A stretch of DNA of 64,000 nucleotides from positions 108,020 through 172,019 of the forward strand of contig DXGM01000038.1 in NCBI GenBank assembly GCA_019113915.1, written 5' to 3'. The notes under the pieces are model-generated. The model searched no databases. It was not told where the DNA came from and was given only the letters and a program-made list of their open reading frames with translations. Source of the stretch: Candidatus Gordonibacter avicola (GTDB lineage: Bacteria > Actinomycetota > Coriobacteriia > Coriobacteriales > Eggerthellaceae). How positions within the stretch are numbered: position 1 is the first letter of the stretch; every line of letters starts with the position of its first letter. Position numbers and translations under genes: made by a program. This document shows, piece by piece, positions 7,420 through 14,690 of this stretch.

Positions 7420-8232
7420 TTACTGCTGGCTTGCATCCGGCAACAACATGTCAAGCGAGCCGTCGCCACCCATGTAGAGCGGCAAGACACCGTTCCACTT
7501 TTCAATCATGAGTTTTTGGAAGTTGCGCGAATCGAGCGATTCAGCGATGACTCTGTTTGTGTCGGCTTCTGTTTTCGCCGTCTCGTTCTTTACCTTCGCA
7601 GTTTCTTGGTCCTGTTCAGCAACTTTCTTTCGTTCCACCGCTGCCTTATATTCCTCGGGAAGTTCTACGTTTTTAACTTCCATGCTTACGACTTTTATTC
7701 CATAAGCGGCAAGGCGGTCTTGTACAGCTTTCAACATGTCAGCGGAAAGTTCGCCACGCTTTTCGATAAGGCCTTCCAAGCTGTAGTTGGCAGTTGCGGC
7801 TTTGATGCCGTCTGCCAGCACCGGTGCGACAATGCCATCCATGTGATTACCGAGGAACTTCTTGTAAAGATCATCAGCATTTTCCGGGTCAACCACAATC
7901 TGCGCCGTGACCTCTTGATTCACGCTCTGGTTGTCCTTTGTTGCTGTCGAATAGGTGGCCGTCACCTGCTGTTGCGTTACGTCGATGATGTTGTAATGGT
8001 CGATGGGTGTTTTAACGTGGAAGCCCTGTCCCTCAACGCTCACGACGTTTCCGAAGCGGGTCACCACGGCGATCTTGCCGGTGTCAACGACTTTGAAGCA
8101 GGTGAAAATTGCGGCAAGCAAAACGACAAAGGCCACAACGACTGCAACAATACGCCCAATACGTAGACGCTCTTCTTTATGGGTATTACCCCACCTATCT
8201 TCTACTTCATCAGCTGCAATGAAAAACGACAT
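7420..8232 (-). CDS. SPFH/band-7 (prohibitin-like) membrane protein
   Basis: 270 residues. A cytoplasmic N-terminus is followed by one membrane helix (about residues 27-46, VAVVVAFVVLLAAIFTCF) and a band-7 domain (DTGKIAVVTRFGNVVSV ... GFHVKTPIDHYNIIDV ... YGIKVVSMEVKNVELPEEYK). A long Lys/Glu-rich helix (about residues 205-240) supports oligomerisation. SPFH proteins form membrane scaffolds; in phages their role is unclear. Good ribosome-binding site (AAAGGA). The gene is bracketed by 24-bp inverted repeats, unlike other phage genes here, which may mark it as a cargo gene. Confidence 0.85.
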   Translation of the reverse strand: MSFFIAADEVEDRWGNTHKEERLRIGRIVAVVVAFVVLLAAIFTCFKVVDTGKIAVVTRFGNVVSVEGQGFHVKTPIDHYNIIDVTQQQVTATYSTATKDNQSVNQEVTAQIVVDPENADDLYKKFLGNHMDGIVAPVLADGIKAATANYSLEGLIEKRGELSADMLKAVQDRLAAYGIKVVSMEVKNVELPEEYKAAVERKKVAEQDQETAKVKNETAKTEADTNRVIAESLDSRNFQKLMIEKWNGVLPLYMGGDGSLDMLLPDASQQ

Positions 8233-8253
8233 GCGGTTTCCTTTCTGGTTTAT

Positions 8254-8277
8254 GCTGCCGCTTCCGTGTCTATTCGG
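8254..8277 (-). repeat. 24-bp repeat, copy 2
   Basis: Inverted partner of 7373-7396 (22 of 24). It lies just upstream of the band-7 start codon. Confidence 0.7.
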
Positions 8278-8292
8278 TTTTCAATGTGCCCT

Positions 8293-8316
8293 CCAAATAG
8301 GCACACAGGCGGTAGC
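8293..8316 (+). repeat. 24-bp repeat, copy 3
   Basis: Core CCAAATAGGCACACAGGC. Inverted partner of 8371-8394 at 22 of 24 positions, with 54 bp between the arms. Confidence 0.7.
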
Positions 8317-8370
8317 TGACGGGGACCCCCTTGATGTCGTGACGCCCGTCCCGTGGAAGGGAGGCACGGT

Positions 8371-8394
8371 GCTACCGCTTATGTGCCTATTTGG
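8371..8394 (-). repeat. 24-bp repeat, copy 4
   Basis: Core ACCGCTTATGTGCCTATTTG. Forms a potential large hairpin with copy 3 in the gap between the band-7 gene and the next gene upstream. Confidence 0.7.
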
Positions 8395-8421
8395 CTGTAA
8401 ATGTGCGTGGTGTAATTTGAA

Positions 8422-8604
8422 TCAGGATGCATGAACCGCGAGCACGTCGGCAGGGCCGTCAATTTCTACGACCGCTTTGGCGTTCTCCGATATGTGTGAG
8501 TACTCGACTGAATCGATTCGGCATTTCAACTCATCCACCAGCTCGCAAGTCGCGAACTCATCGATGGTCTTTCTCGGAAGTCCAAACGTGCATTGATCGC
8601 TCAT
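8422..8604 (-). CDS. Small hypothetical prophage protein
   Basis: 60 residues starting MSDQCTFGLPRKTIDEFATC, acidic, no recognised domain. A good ribosome-binding site (AAGGAG, 8 nt spacing) supports the start. It lies between the Cro-like gene and the band-7 gene in the early leftward operon. Confidence 0.55.
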   Translation of the reverse strand: MSDQCTFGLPRKTIDEFATCELVDELKCRIDSVEYSHISENAKAVVEIDGPADVLAVHAS

Positions 8605-8641
8605 ATCGATTTCTCCTTCCCTAGCCCGCTTCGCAGTAGGT

Positions 8642-8660
8642 ACAGTAATTTATTTCCTGT
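8642..8660. promoter_or_regulatory. Operator-like 19-bp repeat overlapping the end of the Cro-like gene
   Basis: ACAGTAATTTATTTCCTGT, identical to 8868-8886 in the control region. The copy here spans the stop codon of the Cro-like gene (TAA at 8650-8652), so a repressor could loop between the two copies. Confidence 0.6.
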
Positions 8661-8847
8661 CAGAGATGAAAAAAATATCCTGCACATCGACGCCAAGAAA
8701 CTCGGCTACCTTCTTTGCGGTTTCGATTCGCATTGTACTAGGATCGTTCTCGTAGCGGCTATAACACGGCCTTGACACGCCTAAATGTCTCGCAACCGCG
8801 ACTTTTGAAATACCCTTGTTTTTGCGAATCTCTTCGATCGTCTTCAT
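8650..8847 (-). CDS. Cro-like XRE-family regulator
   Basis: 65 residues from the ATG at 8847, which follows AAAGGAGGGCAG; an upstream in-frame ATG at 8865 is less well placed. A single HTH_3 domain (IRKNKGISKVAVARHLGVSR, then YSRYENDPSTM) fills the protein. It is the first gene of the leftward early operon, divergent from the CI-type repressor, so it should act as Cro. A 19-bp operator-like sequence overlaps its stop codon. Confidence 0.82.
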   Translation of the reverse strand: MKTIEEIRKNKGISKVAVARHLGVSRPCYSRYENDPSTMRIETAKKVAEFLGVDVQDIFFISDRK

Positions 8848-8867
8848 CTGCCCTCCTTTCGTCATAA

Positions 8868-8896
8868 ACAGTAATTTATTTCCTGTAGACTGTCAA
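8868..8896 (-). promoter_or_regulatory. Leftward early promoter (PR-like)
   Basis: On the minus strand a perfect -35 TTGACA (8891-8896) is followed after 17 nt by TACTGT (8868-8873) as a weak -10. It would drive the Cro-like gene and the rest of the leftward operon. The promoter is embedded in operator repeats. Confidence 0.6.
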
Positions 8897-8931
8897 GAAA
8901 ATATTTACTAAAATGGAAGAAAATATTTACT
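8868..8931. promoter_or_regulatory. Repressor operator array
   Basis: Three related sites: ACAGTAATTTATTTCCTGT (8868-8886) and two identical 15-mers AAGAAAATATTTACT (8895-8909 and 8917-8931) spaced 22 bp, about two helical turns. The first is roughly the reverse complement of the other two. The layout matches a CI/Cro switch. Confidence 0.7.
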
Positions 8932-8946
8932 GATAGGCGGTAATCC

Positions 8947-9630
8947 ATGGGTGTCGCAGATAACATTAAAAAGATCAGGGAAATATTCGACGTTACCCAG
9001 CGTGAGCTTGCCGATATTGCTGGCGTCACCGAAAATGCTGTTTCAAAATGGGAAAATGGTTACGCAGAACCAAGAATGGGAGCCGTAGAAAAAATAGCTG
9101 CCTGCTACGGACTAAAAAAGAGACACATTATCGAAGATGGCGGCATGGATATGATTGACCCTTTGACAAAAAGACCAAAGCAGGAGATAAGTTACCCACC
9201 AGGAGCAATTATCCCTTCTCCCCCGCGCAAAGCGTACGCGCCACTTCTCGGACGCGTCCACGCTGGCGATGCAAAAATGCCCGAGATATTAGAGGACAAT
9301 ATCTCACTCCCCTACGAAGTATGGGACAGGCACCGCGAGGGTTATTTCTTAGAGGTCGAGGGTAACTGCATGTCAAGGGTGTACCCCGAAGGTAGCTTTA
9401 TCTTCGTAGACCGCCGTATGGAGCCAAAGAACGGCTCAATAGCAGTCGTGAGTATAGATGGCGACGATTATGTAATGAGAAGACTCTACCGGGGCGCGAA
9501 CACGATGATCCTATCCCCTGATAGCTGGGATGACAGCTACGAGGACATCGTGATAACAGGAGATGACGGGCGCATCGTCAAATTTGAGGGCGTGGTCGTA
9601 TGGTTCCAGGCAGGCAAGGAGATGGAATGA
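8947..9630 (+). CDS. CI-type phage repressor with LexA/S24-like domain
   Basis: 227 residues. N-terminal XRE helix-turn-helix (about residues 5-60: TQRELADIAGVTENAVSKWE) and a C-terminal S24 domain. The cleavage-site region keeps Ala-Gly (GRVHAGDAKMP). Where lambda CI has G-N-S-M and F-K-K-L, this protein has G-N-C-M and M-R-R-L, so the catalytic Ser is Cys and the Lys is Arg. It maintains lysogeny by binding the adjacent operators. Its stop overlaps the start of the next gene, so repressor and defence genes probably share a transcript. Confidence 0.88.
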   Translation: MGVADNIKKIREIFDVTQRELADIAGVTENAVSKWENGYAEPRMGAVEKIAACYGLKKRHIIEDGGMDMIDPLTKRPKQEISYPPGAIIPSPPRKAYAPLLGRVHAGDAKMPEILEDNISLPYEVWDRHREGYFLEVEGNCMSRVYPEGSFIFVDRRMEPKNGSIAVVSIDGDDYVMRRLYRGANTMILSPDSWDDSYEDIVITGDDGRIVKFEGVVVWFQAGKEME

Positions 9631-10142
9631 TGACCACTCATTCCGACATCGAACAATATCGCTGGATACTCGACCGCACGGTCGAATCTGTAAAAAGCGT
9701 CGATGGGAAAAACGGGGTTACTACCGCAATATTGGCTGGTTTGGCGGCAATTTTGTTCTCGAACGACAACTTCTCATCTTCTGTTTTTGCCGCACTCTCC
9801 GGTAAGTCGAATACGATGTGCTTAGTTATGCTGGCGGGCATTTTAATTTCGACCGCACTCGTTATTTTCTCTCTGTTTGCGTCTCTTATACCTAGAACGA
9901 AATGTGAAGGAGATTCGAGTTTGTACTTCGGCACGATAGCCAAGCATAAGGATTTTTTATCTTACAAAAGAGAACTGGTTAGTCAAGACTACTCCATCGA
10001 GGACGACTTAGTTAACCAGATATATATTAATTCTAAGATATGCCGAACGAAAATGCGTTGGCACTCGGTAGCTTCGTTTTCCACGTATCTACTGATCTTG
10101 TTTATCGCTGGTTTTTCCATCTGCTATGTGATTGGAGTGTGA
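9627..10142 (+). CDS. pycTM: Pycsar effector, PycTM type (DUF5706-like membrane protein)
   Basis: 171 residues. Starts at an ATG overlapping the repressor stop, with AAGGAG 5 nt upstream. Features of the family: a Trp/Asp helix with D-G-K-N-G (residues 26-30), membrane helices at about 31-47 and 64-88, a cytoplasmic part with L-Y-F-G-T-I-A (99-105), and a third hydrophobic segment at 150-170. Known PycTM effectors are activated by cCMP or cUMP and damage the inner membrane of infected cells. The cyclase gene starts 2 nt after the stop. Assignment rests on family pattern plus this pairing. Confidence 0.85.
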   Translation: MMTTHSDIEQYRWILDRTVESVKSVDGKNGVTTAILAGLAAILFSNDNFSSSVFAALSGKSNTMCLVMLAGILISTALVIFSLFASLIPRTKCEGDSSLYFGTIAKHKDFLSYKRELVSQDYSIEDDLVNQIYINSKICRTKMRWHSVASFSTYLLILFIAGFSICYVIGV

Positions 10143-10144
10143 AT

Positions 10145-10888
10145 ATGGGGTACGACTACAAGAGCGGAAAGAAACGGGTCGACGACATTCTTTCTGGGAA
10201 AATTGAGATTGTTGAATCTGGGAAACTCCCATCTGATGACAATTTCACTTTCGATAATGCCTACCATTCTTGGGTCATGGCGATCTTCGTCGACATAAGG
10301 GATTCCACCTCGCTCATGGCAAAGGACGATCAAGAGTACGTCGCTAAGGTCGTTCGCTCCTTCACGTCGGAAATTATCGAGATATTGAGGGGAGACGACC
10401 GGGAACGAGAGCTTGGCATCAGAGGTGATTGCGTTTATGCGATATACACCACGCCTTATAAAAGCGATGTATATGAAGTGTTCAATAAGACGGCTTGGAT
10501 TAACACCTACCTCAACATGCTCAACGCATTGTTGCGGAAGCATGGATACGAGAAGATAAAAGCCGGCATTGGAGTCGCGCTTGGCAACGATCACGTTATA
10601 AAAGCAGGGCGAAAAGGCACCGGCATCAACTCGACGGTATGGATGGGCGAAGCAGTATCCAAAGCAGCAAAGCTATCAAGCTACGGGGATAAGATCGTTG
10701 GCAGCAGAATAGTGTTATCGAGCCTCGTCTATAACAACATAATCGAGAAGTACAAAGAGGATCACCCGGACAAAAACGTCGAGGGTTGGTTCCATTCATC
10801 GGAAAGCATCCCTTACTACGGAGCGAAGTACTGCAGCGTCATAATGACAGACATGGACAACTGGATTGAAGAAGGCATGCCAGATTAA
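10145..10888 (+). CDS. pycC: Pycsar pyrimidine nucleotide cyclase (PycC)
   Basis: 247 residues; ATG with GGAG 7 nt upstream. Class III cyclase core: AIFVDIRDSTSLM (metal-binding Asp50), GIRGDCVYAIY (second metal Asp95), IKAGIGVALGND and WMGEAVSKAAKLSS. It lacks HAMP, PAS or other sensor domains, as is usual for PycC. In infected cells PycC makes cCMP or cUMP, which switches on the membrane effector encoded just upstream. The usual Asn and Arg of the class III V-N-x-A-x-R motif read Ser and Lys here. Which pyrimidine is used cannot be read from sequence. Confidence 0.87.
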   Translation: MGYDYKSGKKRVDDILSGKIEIVESGKLPSDDNFTFDNAYHSWVMAIFVDIRDSTSLMAKDDQEYVAKVVRSFTSEIIEILRGDDRERELGIRGDCVYAIYTTPYKSDVYEVFNKTAWINTYLNMLNALLRKHGYEKIKAGIGVALGNDHVIKAGRKGTGINSTVWMGEAVSKAAKLSSYGDKIVGSRIVLSSLVYNNIIEKYKEDHPDKNVEGWFHSSESIPYYGAKYCSVIMTDMDNWIEEGMPD

Positions 10889-11007
10889 TAAATCTAGGAG
10901 GCATAGCGACAATCGTAAGGAAAGCCCCACGCATATGGGCGGCCACCCTGCGCGAGGCTTAAGCAAGAACCCATCAACCTAAGTCGAAAGGCTAGGTGAA
11001 GTATACC
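10889..11007. other. Gap between pycC and int
   Basis: No gene. A ribosome-binding-site-like AGGAGG at about 10898-10903 has no convincing start codon after it. No clear terminator, so int may be cotranscribed. Confidence 0.35.
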
Positions 11008-12132
11008 ATGCCCAGAAAGCGTAAGCGGCGTTCATGGGGCTCTATTACCACCATAACGAAGAACAAGCATGTCCTAAGGTGGATGGAGAACACCCCCGAG
11101 GGCCGTAAGAGGCGATCACGTACAGTCTATTGTACCTACAAAGAAGCTTGCCTGGAACTGAGTAAGCTGCGAGTTAAGCACTCGAATGACCACCCTGTTC
11201 CCACCATCGAAGAAGCCTTTAACATGTGGTATCTCCCTTGGATTAACAGAAGGGTCGCCGAGGGTAAAACCAAGGACAACACTCGTAAAGCTTATCTCAT
11301 ATGTTGGCGCAACATTGTGGCCCCAGAATGGAGCAACGTCCCCCTCGATAGCGTAAAACCAGAGCGCGTACAACGCTGGTTCTTGACACTTTCTACCGGC
11401 AACGCGAGCCATGCGATTGTCGTGTTGCGTCGGATATTCGACTTCGCGGTACAGTACGAGTTGGTCGAGTCAAACAAATTCCGCCTCACCTATGAGATGC
11501 CTACCAGGAAAAAATCAGTAAGAACCACTGATACCTACGATCTGCAACAAGCAAACGCCGTCTTTGAGCGCGTACACGGTGCGCTTGTGGAAGCTCCCTA
11601 TATCTTGGCATGTTTTGGCAGCGCCCGATCTGGCGAAGCCCTCGGAGTACGCGCCAGCGAAGTGTCGCTTGTTCAATCGCATGGCATGCAACTCGCAACT
11701 GTGCCAATAGTTCGGAGGATGGAAAAAGAAGGTGATACACCGATGCCGGATGGCGACCTCAAGAACCCACAGAGTGTACGCACCATTGTTATCCCTGAGC
11801 CATATGGCACGCGTTTGTACGAGATAGCGCAGACAAAGATTTGTGACGGTATTGAATGGCTTGCCGATAGAGGTGATGGCCTACCGTTCAATGTCATGAG
11901 CCTAAAGTACGCCTGGATAGCCGAGATAGAGGAAGATGCGATACCCTTTGCGAACCTACGCAACTCGTGGCGTACGTTTGCGCAATACGACTGGGGCATA
12001 GATTTCGACACCTTGGAATTCCTCATGGGGCACATCCCACCAGGCGTCTCCGGCAAGCACTATCTACGCCCAACAGTTGAGAATTTAGTCAATGCCGTAG
12101 CGAAAGCAATGGTGCAATCACAGGTCACTTAG
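11008..12132 (+). CDS. int: Phage tyrosine integrase
   Basis: 374 residues from the ATG (an in-frame GTG lies four codons upstream at 10996). An N-terminal AP2-like arm-binding region (SWGSITTITKNKHVLRWMEN), a SAM-like core-binding domain (about 70-160) and a catalytic domain are visible. Catalytic residues: Arg in CFGSARSGEALGV, Arg in NLRNSWRTF, His in MGHIPPG and the nucleophile Tyr in GKHYLRP. The position normally His before L-R is Asn. It is the last gene of the rightward arm, next to the right prophage boundary. Confidence 0.9.
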   Translation: MPRKRKRRSWGSITTITKNKHVLRWMENTPEGRKRRSRTVYCTYKEACLELSKLRVKHSNDHPVPTIEEAFNMWYLPWINRRVAEGKTKDNTRKAYLICWRNIVAPEWSNVPLDSVKPERVQRWFLTLSTGNASHAIVVLRRIFDFAVQYELVESNKFRLTYEMPTRKKSVRTTDTYDLQQANAVFERVHGALVEAPYILACFGSARSGEALGVRASEVSLVQSHGMQLATVPIVRRMEKEGDTPMPDGDLKNPQSVRTIVIPEPYGTRLYEIAQTKICDGIEWLADRGDGLPFNVMSLKYAWIAEIEEDAIPFANLRNSWRTFAQYDWGIDFDTLEFLMGHIPPGVSGKHYLRPTVENLVNAVAKAMVQSQVT

Positions 12133-12142
12133 GATATTTTAG

Positions 12143-12160
12143 GATATTTCAAAGAATATC
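12143..12160. other. Candidate integrase core (att) site
   Basis: GATATT and AATATC as inverted arms around a 6-bp spacer (TCAAAG), 11 bp after the integrase stop, with a further copy of GGATATT just upstream (12132-12138). This is the geometry of a tyrosine-recombinase core site. The other end of the prophage is outside the window, so no att duplication can be shown. Confidence 0.35.
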
Positions 12161-12193
12161 ACCTGGTCAGAGCGTTTTAATCTTAAGAAGTCC

Positions 12194-13366
12194 TTAAGGC
12201 TCGCACGGAAACTCGAGGGTTACGCGGAGACCGGGGGTGGTGGTTTCGAGGTGCGTGGTGCCACCCATCTGATCAATGAGGTAGTGAACGATGAAGAGGC
12301 CAAGACCGGCGCCGGGAGCATCCGTGGCATTGCGGCCGCGGTAGAAGCGATCGCAGGCGAACGGGAGATCCTCGGGAGCGATGCCGGGACCGAAGTCGCG
12401 CACGTCAACGCGGTAGGTGCCATCTGTGGTACACGCACCGGACACTTCCACCGGCGAGCCGGGCGCATACTTGCGCGCGTTCGCGATGAGGTTCTCGAGC
12501 GCTTGGGCGAGGCGTTTCGGGTCGTGACGCACAAGGGCGTGGTCGACGCGCACCAGACGCACGTCGCCCGTAGCGTCGAAGTCGGCAACGGCGACGCGCA
12601 GCGTTTCGTGAATGGGCGCGTCTGTGGGCACCACACTCATACGATCGAGATCGGCAAGCGCGTGCAGAAACAAATCGTCGGTGAGCTGGGTCACTTCGTC
12701 ACACTTGCGGGCGATGGTGCGCGCATAGCTGGCACGCTCTTCCTCGTCGCGCGCGAGGCCCAACTCAAGCGCCTCGGAGTAGGCACGAATGGACGCGATA
12801 GGCGTTTTGATATCGTGCGAGAGCGCGGCAATGGAGGTCTTACCCTGCTCGAAGGCTTCCGCTTCCGCAGCACGTGCGCGCTTAATTTCCGTGCGCATGT
12901 TATCGAATGCCCAGGTGAAGCGGCCGAAGGGGTTGGTGCGTTCGTAGGCAAGCGGCATATCGAGGTTGCCCGCTGCCACCTCACCCGCAAAGTGTTCCAG
13001 CTTGGTGAAGGGACGCACGACGCTTACATACAGATACGCTACCACGCCCCACGCAACCGCTGCTCCCGCCGCGCACAGCACCCAAATCAGCACTATCGGC
13101 AGCGAACTGCGCACGTCCGCTGCACGGCGGAGTGCCTCTTGTGCCTCAATGAGCACCTGATCAGCTTCGGAAGACGCACCAGCATCGTTGAGTGAGGCGC
13201 GCGCTTCGTTGAGCGCCACCACTTCCTCCCGCAGCTGGGATGCCGTAGTATCGTGGGATAACACATACGTTGCGCTCACGGCACAGGCAACGAGAACAAG
13301 AGAGGCGATGGCTGCGCATGCAATAAGCCGGGTGCGAATCGAACGCGCTTGCCCACCTGCCTTCAC
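12194..13366 (-). CDS. Sensor histidine kinase
   Basis: 390 residues, GTG start overlapping the regulator stop by 4 nt. Membrane helices at about 13-35 and 88-115 bracket a short extracytoplasmic loop, followed by HAMP (about 116-170), a dimerisation box with His184 (ALSHDIKTP), an N-box (LENLIANARKYA) and G-boxes (DFGPGIAPEDL, GAGLGLFIV). The small sensor loop suggests detection at or within the membrane. Signal unknown. Confidence 0.9.
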   Translation of the reverse strand: MKAGGQARSIRTRLIACAAIASLVLVACAVSATYVLSHDTTASQLREEVVALNEARASLNDAGASSEADQVLIEAQEALRRAADVRSSLPIVLIWVLCAAGAAVAWGVVAYLYVSVVRPFTKLEHFAGEVAAGNLDMPLAYERTNPFGRFTWAFDNMRTEIKRARAAEAEAFEQGKTSIAALSHDIKTPIASIRAYSEALELGLARDEEERASYARTIARKCDEVTQLTDDLFLHALADLDRMSVVPTDAPIHETLRVAVADFDATGDVRLVRVDHALVRHDPKRLAQALENLIANARKYAPGSPVEVSGACTTDGTYRVDVRDFGPGIAPEDLPFACDRFYRGRNATDAPGAGLGLFIVHYLIDQMGGTTHLETTTPGLRVTLEFPCEP

Positions 13367-14061
13367 GATACGCCCTCGCCTTCGGCTGCCTCGAAGCGAT
13401 AGCCGCGACCACGCACGGTCACGAAGTGCACAGGGTGCGCTGGGTCATCCTCCAGCTTCGCGCGCAGCCAGCTCATATGCACCGATACCGTCTGCGGCTC
13501 GACTTCCGAGAATGCACCCCACACCTCGGCAAGCAGTCGCTCCTTCGACACCGTTTCGCCCGCATGCAGCGCGAGATAGCGGGCAAGCGCAAACTCCTTC
13601 GGCGAAAGCGCTATCGGTTCACCGCGCTTCATGATTGCACCGGCGGCCTCGTCAAACGCAAACGGACCCACCATCAGCGGTTGCCCGGTGTCGTGCCCGC
13701 GCCCTGCGCGGCGTAGAAGCGCGTTCACGTGTGCGAGTAACTCCCGCAGCGAATAGGGCTTCGGCAGGTAATCATCGCCGCCGGTGTCAAGCCCCACAAT
13801 GCGATCCGTCTCACTCGTGCGCGCCGACGCGAACACGATGGGAACGTCGCTCGCGCGCCGTAGGGCCGCGCACGCTGCAAACCCGTCGTCACCCGGAAGG
13901 TTAACATCGAGCAACACCAGGTCAAACGCTCGCGCGCCCAACACCTCGTAGGCACCTTCCGCACTCGCAACTCGCTCGACCGCAAACCCCCCGCTTTCCA
14001 AAAAGCGTGCGACAATGGCAGACAAATCCGCGTCGTCGTCCACAATGAGTATGCTCGGCAC
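13363..14061 (-). CDS. OmpR-family response regulator
   Basis: 232 residues. Receiver domain with acidic pocket (VDDDAD), phospho-acceptor Asp52 in LLDVNLPGDDG, and a C-terminal winged helix (LSPKEFALARYL, VHMSWLRAKLEDD, VRGRGYRFE). GTG start preceded by a G-rich ribosome-binding site. It is paired with the histidine kinase downstream. Confidence 0.9.
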   Translation of the reverse strand: MPSILIVDDDADLSAIVARFLESGGFAVERVASAEGAYEVLGARAFDLVLLDVNLPGDDGFAACAALRRASDVPIVFASARTSETDRIVGLDTGGDDYLPKPYSLRELLAHVNALLRRAGRGHDTGQPLMVGPFAFDEAAGAIMKRGEPIALSPKEFALARYLALHAGETVSKERLLAEVWGAFSEVEPQTVSVHMSWLRAKLEDDPAHPVHFVTVRGRGYRFEAAEGEGVS

Positions 14062-14094
14062 ACCTACCCCCGCCCCGCGTCCTAGCAGTTTTTG

Positions 14095-14607
14095 CTAGGC
14101 TCGCGTCTTCTTCCACTTTCTGATCTTGCCTCGAAATGACTTGTAGGGCGCAACGGTGTTCATATATATCCATTTCCACACTGGCCAGTTCGAAGGAGTT
14201 GATTGCGCCCACTTCCTGCCGCCCGGCTCGAACAATTCCTCGTCGGAAAACCCGTCCACCCACCGCACAAGCGAGTCCACGCCGTCCTCGAACGCCCGTA
14301 TGAGGCCATCCATCGACTCTGTGCTGTACCGGTCGTAGAAACCCTGATACAAAGCGCCCATTTGATTCCACTTGAAACCGGGAGCGGGCGTGACAACATC
14401 CTTACCTGCCAACTCATCGGCATCCCAGCCACGCAGTAGCTCCATCCATCCCAACTGGTAGGCCAGCATCTCGCGTGGCGTGCGATCCACGCCCTCGGCC
14501 ATTGCATTGGCCTCGGCCTCAGCCACGTCGTCGAACTCAGTTACGAACAGCGCTGCCGTTTTTCGAATCTCGGCAATCAGCGCTTCCTTGCTCTCATACC
14601 CCTGCAT
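14095..14607 (-). CDS. ClbS/DfsB family four-helix bundle protein
   Basis: 170 residues from the ATG at 14607 (GAGAGGAG upstream). The sequence follows the ClbS/DfsB pattern: N-terminal helix, ANAMAEGVDRTPREMLAYQLGW, LLRGWDADE and a Trp-rich C-terminus (KWAQSTPSNWPVWKWIYMNT). Founding members are a colibactin self-resistance cyclopropane hydrolase and a stress protein; most members have unknown substrates. No toxin biosynthesis genes lie nearby. Confidence 0.8.
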   Translation of the reverse strand: MQGYESKEALIAEIRKTAALFVTEFDDVAEAEANAMAEGVDRTPREMLAYQLGWMELLRGWDADELAGKDVVTPAPGFKWNQMGALYQGFYDRYSTESMDGLIRAFEDGVDSLVRWVDGFSDEELFEPGGRKWAQSTPSNWPVWKWIYMNTVAPYKSFRGKIRKWKKTRA

Positions 14608-14690
14608 CACAGCTCCTCTCTTGCGGATGCGAGAATTCACAGCACCCGAGCCATATTCACCCGCGCGTTACGACAGGTTTACCTTGTTTT

